Below, one piece after another: positions 57,620-64,000 of a DNA stretch of 64,000 nucleotides (position 1 is the first letter of the stretch; every line of letters begins with the position of its first letter). Made by a program: the position numbers and the translations under genes. The DNA comes from Tenacibaculum sp. SG-28 (GTDB taxonomy: Bacteria > Bacteroidota > Bacteroidia > Flavobacteriales > Flavobacteriaceae): assembly GCF_002954385.1 (NCBI RefSeq), contig NZ_MQVY01000002.1, positions 1 to 64,000 on the forward strand. The letters are read 5' to 3'. Under the pieces are notes generated by a model. The model had not been told where the DNA came from and did no database searches. It was given only the letters and a program-made list of their open reading frames with translations.

Positions 57620-58399
57620 ATGAGAAGAGGAAATCTAAAAATCCGTTTATTAATAGGTTTTGCGATTGTTGTTTTTGCCTACCTTAAGAAATGTAGTCAA
57701 CAAACGGAAAACCCCTACACCGGAAAAAAACAATCCATAAGCTTATCACCCACGCAAGAGATGGCAATTGGCTTGCAACAAACACCAGTTATGGTGCAAC
57801 AACACGGGGGGTTATATCCGAATGAATCTTACCAAAATATAGTAGATCAAATAGGTCATAGTTTAGTAAACAAAACCATAGCACGTGAATCTGGCTATCA
57901 ATACGACTTTCATCTGTTGAAAGATCAAAATACCATTAACGCTTTTGCCCTACCTGGTGGTCAAGTTTTCATTACGTATGCATTGTTCTCAAGACTTACA
58001 CACAGCGACGGCACCCTAAATGAAAATATGTTAGCAGGTGTTTTAGGCCATGAAATTGGGCATGTTTTAGGAAAGCATTCTAACGAACGAATTACCGAAG
58101 CTAACTTTTGGAAACTCTTAACCATGGGTGCCTCAGTTGGTGCAGATTTAGGGCAATTAGCCAATAATATTGGACAACAAACTTTGCTTAAAAACGGACG
58201 AGGAGACGAATTAGAAAGTGATGAATTAGGAGTTCGATTAATGCTAGAAGCTGGATACGATCCCAACTACTTTATCGATGTAATGAAAATACTTAAAGCT
58301 GCTGCCGGACCGAATAGAATTCCGGAATTCCAGAGTACACATCCAGATCCAGAAAATAGAATTGAAAAAATAAAAGAGGCAATCAGAAAATACCAATGA
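57620..58399 (+). CDS. M48-family metalloprotease
   Basis: 259 aa. A hydrophobic N-terminal segment (about residues 8-21) is followed by a Cys in YLKKCSQQTENP, which may be a weak lipobox, then the peptidase domain. Zinc site HEIGHVLGKH (about residues 144-153) and the distal Glu in DELESDELGVRLMLEAGYDP are present, with STHPDPENRIEKI near the end. It is a BepA/YggG-like periplasmic protease probably involved in envelope quality control. Confidence 0.92.
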   Translation: MRRGNLKIRLLIGFAIVVFAYLKKCSQQTENPYTGKKQSISLSPTQEMAIGLQQTPVMVQQHGGLYPNESYQNIVDQIGHSLVNKTIARESGYQYDFHLLKDQNTINAFALPGGQVFITYALFSRLTHSDGTLNENMLAGVLGHEIGHVLGKHSNERITEANFWKLLTMGASVGADLGQLANNIGQQTLLKNGRGDELESDELGVRLMLEAGYDPNYFIDVMKILKAAAGPNRIPEFQSTHPDPENRIEKIKEAIRKYQ

Positions 58400-58725
58400 A
58401 AACAGGTAATTGCAAGAAACAATATAGTTTGAAAAGACAGTAAGAAAAGTAGGCGTTTTGGATTCGGACCAGCGTCAGAAATAAACAAAAAAGTAAAAAA
58501 TTCACAAAGAGAAAGATATAACACACTTAAAAAAATCAAAGAACTCGGATCTACAGATTCTTAGGAGGGTTCAGTTTTAACAGAAAAAAATGCTTCTCCT
58601 GCGCAATTAAAAAAATACGCAAGAAACTTCAAAAGGAATACCGACGAAACTCTTTTATAAAGTTGATTTTATATACTGTATTTTTATTTCTTTTGATTTA
58701 TTTCATTGGATTTTATACAAACTAA
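58396..58725 (+). pseudogene. Broken gene for a small Lys-rich protein with a C-terminal membrane span
   Basis: Three protein-like segments follow each other in the 524-nt gap after the M48 gene. The ATG at 58396 (overlapping the M48 stop) opens MKTGNCKKQYSLK. After a frame change near 58430-58437, the frame reads KKSRRFGFGPASEINKKVK and NTLKKIKELGSTDS to a TAG at 58562. The same frame continues GSVLTEKNASPAQLKK. An A-run at 58609-58615 is one base short, and the next frame gives IRKKLQKEYRRNSFIKL and a membrane span to a stop at 58723-58725. Repaired length would be about 110 aa. I do not recognise the family. 58726-58900 shows nothing further. Confidence 0.5.
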
Positions 58726-58901
58726 CAGAACTCTTTTAAAAATAACGTTATTCTGAGCCACTGGTTGTAAGATAACTTTAAAATTAAAAAATCTAACTTT
58801 TTACTAAGAATCACAACCACAAGGGGTCGCAACTTGCTATGTATAAATGGCTATAAGTCTTCCTATACATTAAAAATACTTTTAACTTAAAAAGCAGTAT
58901 T

Positions 58902-58932
58902 CAACAACCCGTAATCGGTTTCGTTGTTTTTT
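58902..58932 (+). terminator. Weak terminator-like hairpin before gpmI
   Basis: AACAAC-CCG-TAAT-CGG-TTTC-GTTGTT forms a two-part stem followed by a T tract. It would end the M48/small-protein transcript. Confidence 0.4.
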
Positions 58933-58980
58933 AAGACAAGACAAAAAAACTTTAGTACATTTACCTTTCAATTCGCACTA

Positions 58981-60497
58981 ATGAATAAAAAAGTAATATT
59001 AATGATTTTGGATGGCTGGGGAATTACTCAGAACCCAAAAGTTTCTGCAATTTACAATGCACACACCCCGTTTATAAATAGCTTATACGATACATTCCCA
59101 CATGCTACCTTAAGAACTGACGGGGAACATGTAGGACTCCCGCACGGACAAATGGGGAATTCTGAAGTAGGACATATGAACCTAGGAGGTGGAAGAATTG
59201 TGTATCAAAATTTAGCAAAAATCAACAAGGCTATTCAGGAAGGCACCTTAGCAAAAGAAAAGGAATTGCTAAATGCCTTTGCTTATGCCAAATCTAATGG
59301 CAAGAACGTTCATTTTTTGGGCCTTGTCTCCGACGGTGGAATACATTCGCATAGCGAGCACTTAAAAGCTCTCTTGGATGCCGCAGACAATTACGGCCTT
59401 TCCAATGTTTATTTGCATGCCTTTACGGATGGCCGTGACTGTGATCCAAAATCTGGAAAACACTTTATCACAGACATTCAAAACCATATGAAACACAGCG
59501 TTGGAAAGTTAGCCTCTATAACAGGAAGGTACTTTGCAATGGATAGAGATAATCGCTGGGAGAGAATTGCAATTGCATACGACGCAATTGTCCGTGGTAA
59601 AGGAAAGTATTCTCAAAATGCTGCGCAAAGTATTCAGGAGAGTTATGACAACAACATAACCGATGAATTCTTAAAACCAATTATTATGGTAGAGGATTCA
59701 CAGGAAGCAGTTGCAACAATTCATCCGGAAGATGTAGTAATCTTTTTTAATTTCAGAACAGATAGAGGTAGACAACTAACTGAGGCTCTAAGTCAAAAGG
59801 ATTTTCCGGAAAACAAAATGAAAAAATTACCGTTGTATTTTGTCACAATGACCAATTACGATGCTACATTTAAAGATATCCAAGTTATCTACGACACTAA
59901 AAATATTGAAAATACCTTGGGAGAAGTTCTAGAGCGCGCAGGAAAGACACAAATTCGAATCGCTGAAACCGAAAAATATCCGCACGTGACGTTTTTTTCT
60001 CAGGAGGAAGAGAAGCAGAATTTAAGGGTGAAAAAAGATTGCTTTGTCCTTCCCCTAAAGTTGCAACCTATGATTTACAACCGGAAATGAGTGCATACGA
60101 AATCAAAGATGCTATTCTCCCAGAACTTCAAAATAATACTGTTGATTTTGTATGCTTGAATTTTGCCAACGGTGATATGGTAGGACACACCGGAGTATTT
60201 GAAGCAGCTGTAAAAGCATGTGAAGCAGTAGATAAATGTGTAGAGGAAGTAATCACTACAGCACTAGAAAACGATTACACTACAATTTTAATTGCAGATC
60301 ATGGAAATTGCGAAACTATGCTAAACCCAGACGGTAGCCCGCATACTGCCCACACTACAAACCCAGTTCCAATGATTTTAATTGACAAAGAGCTACAAAA
60401 AATAAAAAATGGGGTACTAGGAGATATCGCACCTACTATTTTACGACTAATGGGAGTAGAACAGCCAAAAGAAATGACACAACACTCTTTGATTTAA
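58981..60497 (+). CDS. gpmI: 2,3-bisphosphoglycerate-independent phosphoglycerate mutase (one frameshift)
   Basis: Interconverts 3- and 2-phosphoglycerate using two Mn ions. Start at 58981 (MNKKVILMILDGWGITQNPK); an in-frame ATG further upstream adds no family sequence. The phospho-acceptor Ser lies in HGQMGNSEVGHMNLGGGRIVYQ, with HAFTDGRDCDPKSG and GRYFAMDRDNRWER following. The frame breaks at the T-run 59992-59998 (seven T; eight restore TFFFSGGREAEFKGEKRLL). Distal metal-site motifs are FANGDMVGHTG and IADHGNCETM. Repaired length is about 505 aa. Confidence 0.94.
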
Positions 60498-60507
60498 ACT
60501 TAACACA

Positions 60508-61041
60508 ATGAATAAAAACATTCTTTTACTTTTAAGCATAGTTATGCTTTCCGCATGTGCCTCTGTTACAAAAACAGCCGCCATAAAAAATGAAGACGGA
60601 GACTTGGTTGGGTTTGTATCCAAGAAAAATTTCCAAGAAGAGCCCTATGGTAGCGAATGGTTTAATGATTTCTACAGTTATTACGAAATAGATTCGAAAA
60701 CCGTTGCCAGTATTAAAGAAAATACCAATGGAGTAACTGTAAAGGGATTTATGGGAACTTGGTGCGGCGATAGCCAACGTGAAATACCAAATTTTTACAA
60801 AATCTTTGACAGCGCTGGTTTTAATTATAAAAATTTAGAATTAATTGCTGTTGATAGAGCTAAAAAAGCAAATGATCTTGAAAAAGGTTATAACATTCTT
60901 AGAGTACCGACGTTTATATTCTATAAGGACGGGAAGGAAATAGGACGTTTTGTAGAGCACCCAAATGATGGCTCTACCATTGAAAACGATATTCTAAAAA
61001 TAGTTTCAGGAGTACCATACAAGCATTCTTACGAAAAATAA
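60508..61041 (+). CDS. Thioredoxin-like lipoprotein with a single active-site Cys
   Basis: 177 aa with a lipoprotein signal (LLLLSIVMLSACAS, Cys about residue 17). The thioredoxin-fold domain has GFMGTWCGDSQREIPNFYKI (active site about residues 84-88): the usual CxxC is CGDS, so the second Cys is replaced by Ser. A cis-Pro region RVPTFIFYKDGKEIGR is present. It may act as a monothiol reductase, a thiol-holding chaperone or a peroxidase-like protein at the cell envelope. It is 10 nt after gpmI. Confidence 0.82.
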   Translation: MNKNILLLLSIVMLSACASVTKTAAIKNEDGDLVGFVSKKNFQEEPYGSEWFNDFYSYYEIDSKTVASIKENTNGVTVKGFMGTWCGDSQREIPNFYKIFDSAGFNYKNLELIAVDRAKKANDLEKGYNILRVPTFIFYKDGKEIGRFVEHPNDGSTIENDILKIVSGVPYKHSYEK

Positions 61042-61044
61042 TTG

Positions 61045-61052
61045 TAATTTTG
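61045..61052 (+). promoter_or_regulatory. -7 promoter element for map
   Basis: TAATTTTG matches TAnnTTTG, 18 nt upstream of the ATG at 61071. Confidence 0.45.
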
Positions 61053-61070
61053 CGCCTCAATATTTTTAAC

Positions 61071-61888
61071 ATGATCAAGCCTAAAACAAAAGAGGAAATC
61101 GAATTAATGCGAGAAAGTGCTTTGGTAGTTTCCAAAACACTTGGAATGCTTGCTAAAGAAGTTAAACCAGGTGTGACTACATTGTTCCTAGATAAACTTG
61201 CTGAAGAATTTATCAGAGAACAAGGTGCTATCCCAGGTTTTTTAGGCCTGTATGACTTTCCAAACACGCTGTGTATGAGCCTAATGACCAAGTGGTACAC
61301 GGTATTCCAAATAATACACCTTTGCAAGAGGGAGATATTATTTCTATCGATTGCGGAGCTATTAAAAATGATTTTTACGGAGACCATGCTTATACATTTG
61401 CCGTTGGAGAAATTACCTCTGAAACCCAAAAACTTTTAGACATCACCAAAGAGAGTTTATACGTGGGGATTCGCGAGTTAAAGGTAGGAAATCGGGTTGG
61501 TGATGTTGGTTTTGCGATCCAAAACTTCACGGAAAAAAACGGCTACGGTGTCGTTAGAGAATTGGTAGGCCATGGAATTGGAAAAACCATGCATGAAGAC
61601 CCAGAAATGCCTAACTACGGAAGAAGAGGTCGCGGAAAAAAATTTGTAGAGGGTATGGTAGTTGCCATCGAGCCGATGACCAATATGGGAACACATAAAA
61701 TTTTGCAGCACAAAGACGGTTGGACTATTACCACGTTAGACAACAAACCAAGTGCGCATTTTGAACACGACGTTGCTATCGTAGATGGTAAACCAGAACT
61801 ACTATCGACATTTGCATACATATACGAAGCACTAGGAATTGAAAGCAATGAAGAAGACGAATTTCGTCAAATTCCCTTCCAAGTCTAA
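61071..61888 (+). CDS. map: Methionine aminopeptidase type I (one frameshift)
   Basis: Removes initiator Met from nascent proteins. Start at 61071 (MIKPKTKEEIELMRESA). The frame breaks at 61280-61281 (GCCTAATG; a third C restores TLCMSPNDQVVHGIPNN). Metal ligands and motifs are present: VVHGIP (His), GDIISIDCGAI (Asp), GDHAYTFAVG (Asp), ELVGHGIGKTMHEDP (His), EGMVVAIEPM (Glu) and FEHDVAIVDG (Glu side). Repaired length is about 272 aa. Essential in bacteria, which argues against real loss. Confidence 0.95.
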
Positions 61889-61890
61889 AG

Positions 61891-62660
61891 ATGTCATTTT
61901 TTAAAGTTATTTTAAACACCATTCCAAGACCCTGGCTAATTAAAATTAGCTACCTAATACGTCCCGTAATTTCTTGGTGGTTAAAAGGCGATACTTATAC
62001 CGATCCCATTGATGGCAAGTCCTTTAAAAAATTACTTCCTTATGGCTACGGTACACAAAGAGAAAATGCCCTATCCCCATCTACACTCTCCCTAGAAAGG
62101 CATCGTTTACTATGGTTGTATCTGAAGAATGAAACTAGTTTTTTTGAAACAGAAAATTCATTAAAGGTATTACATATTGCACCAGAGCAATGCTTTTACA
62201 GCCGCTTTAAATCACAAAAAAATCTAGCGTATACTACCGCAGATATTGAATCTCCAATCGCAGACGTCAAAGCAGATATTTGCAACTTACCTTTTCAAGA
62301 TAATGAATTTGATGTTATTTTATGTAATCATGTTTTAGAACATATCCCAGATGATGCAAGGCCATGAATGAGTTGTATCGGGTCATGAAAACAGGTGGTT
62401 GGGGCATATTTCAAATACCACAAGACATCCACAGAGCGGTTACTTTTGAAGATAACAGCATTACAGATCCGAAAGAGCGTGCAAAAATCTTCGGACAATA
62501 CGATCACGTTCGCGTATATGGCATGGATTATTTTGACAAACTACGAGCCCATAAATTTTTGGTTGAGGCGATTAAATACACGGAGACTATCCCTAAAGAA
62601 CTCGTCACCAAATATGCGCTAATGCAAGGAGAGATATTACCGGTATGTCGTAAAGTTTAA
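61891..62660 (+). CDS. SAM-dependent methyltransferase (one frameshift)
   Basis: A class I methyltransferase of about 256 aa, 2 nt after map. The SAM fold has LKVLHIAPEQCFYSRF (motif I variant with HIAPE), TADIESPIADVKADICNLPF and FDVILCNHVLEHIPDD (Methyltransf_11 type). The frame breaks at 62358-62359 (one A missing; restores DDAKAMNELYRVMKTGGWGIFQIP). The substrate is unknown. The N terminus carries Trp and aromatic residues (IPRPWLIKISYLIRPVISWW), possibly a membrane-associating helix. Its stop overlaps the convergent apbE stop by 4 nt. Confidence 0.88.
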
Positions 62661-63643
62661 TAATTAGTATATTCTTGAATAGATCCCTCTTGGTTTACGT
62701 ATAATAAAACAACTCGTAATTCGGGAAATTTTGCTAAAAACAACTTTGTTTTTTCGAAGCCCATCGCCATGAAAGCAGTGGCATATGCATCTACATCAGC
62801 ACAATCTCCTGGGGCAAAAACAGTCGCACTTAACAAATTACTCTCAACAGCAAAACCAGTTTTAGGGTTTATGGTGTGTACGTACTTTTTACCATTTGCG
62901 CCAATCCTAAATTTTCGATAATTACCAGAACTTGCCATAGATTGGTTATCTAGTGTAACTAATTTAGAAAACGATCGAGAACCATCTGTATTAGGGTTAT
63001 CAATGCCTACTTTCCATAATTCACCATTAAATTTAACGCCTCTTGCTCTAATTTCGCCACCTATCTCTACCAAATAATTCACGATCCCCTTCGACTCCAA
63101 AAACCTCCCAACAACATCGATTCCATAACCTTTCGCAATTGAGTTAAAGTCTAGACATACCGCTGCATCTTCTTTCCGTAATTTTCTATCGTTAACTACG
63201 ATTTTATCAAAGCCTACATGTGCCATTAATGTTTTTACTTGTGCACTGTCTAAATCTTGTTGTTCCTTCTTATAACCGAAACCCCATGCATTTACCAGAT
63301 TACAAACCGTTGGATCAAAATAACCTGAAGTCTCTTTGTATATTCGTTTTGACTTCTGAAACACCTCTAAAAACAAATTATCCACTACCACAGTGGTATC
63401 TCCCGCATTAATCCGTGAAATATCAGAATCGGCAATATACGTAGATAACGAAGCATTGGTAATTTGAAATAAACTATCAATAGAAGTTTTATAGTCGGTA
63501 TCTGCTACATATTTAATGGAATACGTAGTACCAAAAACAACTCCTGCTAATTTTGTGGTAGGATCTGTAGGCGACGATTTTTTACATGCTACCACACAAA
63601 TCAAACAAATACAACCGAGGTAAAAAAGTAATTTAGATTTCAT
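62657..63643 (-). CDS. apbE: FAD:protein FMN transferase
   Basis: Attaches FMN covalently to Thr residues of exported flavoproteins such as NqrB/NqrC and RnfG. About 328 aa from the ATG at 63643 (MKSKLLFYLGCICLICVVACKK, lipoprotein signal). ApbE motifs are SLSTYIADSDISRIN, SGYFDPTVCNLVNAWGFG, LDFNSIAKGYGIDVVGRFLE, NYLVEIGGEIRARG, KYVHTINPKTGFAVESNLLSATVFAP and CADVDAYATAFMAMG (metal-site Asp). In Bacteroidota apbE often lies next to nqr genes; here the neighbours are different. Confidence 0.94.
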   Translation of the reverse strand: MKSKLLFYLGCICLICVVACKKSSPTDPTTKLAGVVFGTTYSIKYVADTDYKTSIDSLFQITNASLSTYIADSDISRINAGDTTVVVDNLFLEVFQKSKRIYKETSGYFDPTVCNLVNAWGFGYKKEQQDLDSAQVKTLMAHVGFDKIVVNDRKLRKEDAAVCLDFNSIAKGYGIDVVGRFLESKGIVNYLVEIGGEIRARGVKFNGELWKVGIDNPNTDGSRSFSKLVTLDNQSMASSGNYRKFRIGANGKKYVHTINPKTGFAVESNLLSATVFAPGDCADVDAYATAFMAMGFEKTKLFLAKFPELRVVLLYVNQEGSIQEYTNY

Positions 63644-63723
63644 TTTAAGACTTTTAAGGAACAAAAATAACATTCCATCCTCATAAAAGAATGTTAATTA
63701 TAATTTTTGTACCTTCATTTTTT

Positions 63724-63731
63724 TAACTTTG
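63724..63731 (+). promoter_or_regulatory. -7 promoter element for the terminal lipoprotein gene
   Basis: TAACTTTG matches TAnnTTTG, 33 nt upstream of the ATG at 63765. Confidence 0.45.
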
Positions 63732-63764
63732 TGAGTGAATTCTAATAAGAATAAATTTTAAATT

Positions 63765-64000
63765 ATGAAGAAAGTCGTTTTATTATTTGCATTATCTGTA
63801 CTAGTTGCTTCCTGTGGGTCTACCAAAGAGTTAGAAGCCTTACAAGCAAAACACAACCAAACTAAACAAGAGTTAGTAGACACGAAAGCTAATTTAACTA
63901 AGTGCTTGGTAGAAAAGGAACGCTATGAAGAAAAATCTGCAATATTGGCTAGTACTGTAGAAGATTTACGAAGAGATAAACAAGAAACCTTAAAACAAGT
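63765..64000 (+). CDS. OmpA-type lipoprotein, N-terminal part (runs off the window)
   Basis: An open frame from the ATG at 63765 to the window end: 78 codons. The lipoprotein signal MKKVVLLFALSVLVASCGS (lipobox Cys residue 17) is followed by a coiled-coil region rich in K, E, L and T (KELEALQAKHNQTKQELVDTK). This N-terminal layout (lipoprotein signal plus coiled coil) is common in Flavobacterial OmpA-family peptidoglycan-binding proteins, but the OmpA domain would lie beyond the window, so the family assignment is tentative. Confidence 0.65.
   Translation, partial: MKKVVLLFALSVLVASCGSTKELEALQAKHNQTKQELVDTKANLTKCLVEKERYEEKSAILASTVEDLRRDKQETLKQ

Noticed and set aside
1..64000. CRISPR array, prophage, insertion sequence, integrative element or defence island
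   Set aside because: No regularly spaced repeats, transposase, integrase or phage genes were seen; tRNA genes here have no adjacent integrase or duplicated 3' end.

Overview
The window is about 64 kb of an AT-rich chromosome from a member of the Flavobacteriaceae (Bacteroidota). The evidence is the gene content (primary sigma factor of 287 aa, GSCFA protein, HYC_CC_PP protein, YwqK MORN protein, short-type ProRS, mevalonate pathway with a GYDIA-type GHMP kinase, PorT-like barrel next to ubiE), the lack of Shine-Dalgarno sequences, and repeated Bacteroidota promoters of the form TTTG-N19/20-TAnnTTTG. It is almost entirely core genome. I see no prophage, insertion sequence, CRISPR array or defence island.

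Layout: 1-3.5 kb, thrS-infC-rpmI-rplT translation operon; 3.5-6.5 kb, a coiled-coil membrane protein and comEC; 6.5-12.6 kb (minus), a secreted thioredoxin-like protein, two POT peptide transporters and a DPP-IV peptidase; 12.7-15 kb, HMG-CoA reductase and GYDIA kinase; 15-20.5 kb, a flavoprotein, SMP-30-like lipoprotein, thiamine pyrophosphokinase, a DUF6624-like protein, a serine hydrolase and a small ExbB-like membrane protein; 20.7-22.5 kb, LytS/LytTR two-component system; 22.5-27 kb, second mevalonate block (mvaD, MORN protein, mevalonate kinase, UbiA prenyltransferase) and rluB; 27-30 kb (minus), a metal-linked cluster (HYC_CC_PP, TonB receptor, HMA protein); 30-32.5 kb, GAF protein, a short unannotated transcription unit and purH; 32.5-38 kb, the mreBCD-mrdA-rodA elongasome operon; 38-40.4 kb (minus), rpsT, two identical tRNA-Glu genes and proS; 40.5-48 kb, a Trp/Tyr-rich lipoprotein, an outer-membrane porin, Nfu, ubiE, a PorT-like barrel, rpoD, rpe and a Crp/Fnr regulator; 48.4-51.6 kb (minus), M23 peptidase, MerR, LemA and two TPM proteins; 51.7-64 kb, alaS, GSCFA, rhodanese, aromatic amino-acid hydroxylase, M48 peptidase, gpmI, thioredoxin-like protein, map, a methyltransferase, apbE and the start of an OmpA-type lipoprotein.

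One property dominates the reading. At least 14 genes, including essential ones (thrS, infC, map, gpmI), are interrupted by one- or two-base frameshifts, mostly a base missing from a short homopolymer. The repaired reading frames continue family-like protein on both sides. I treat these as uncorrected sequencing errors and give full-length gene coordinates. The most interesting unexplained items are: the compact promoter/39-codon ORF/hairpin/terminator unit at 30.6-30.9 kb; the GYDIA kinase as a candidate for the missing phosphomevalonate kinase; the mevalonate-linked UbiA enzyme with an altered second Asp motif; and a broken small membrane protein gene at 58.4-58.7 kb.
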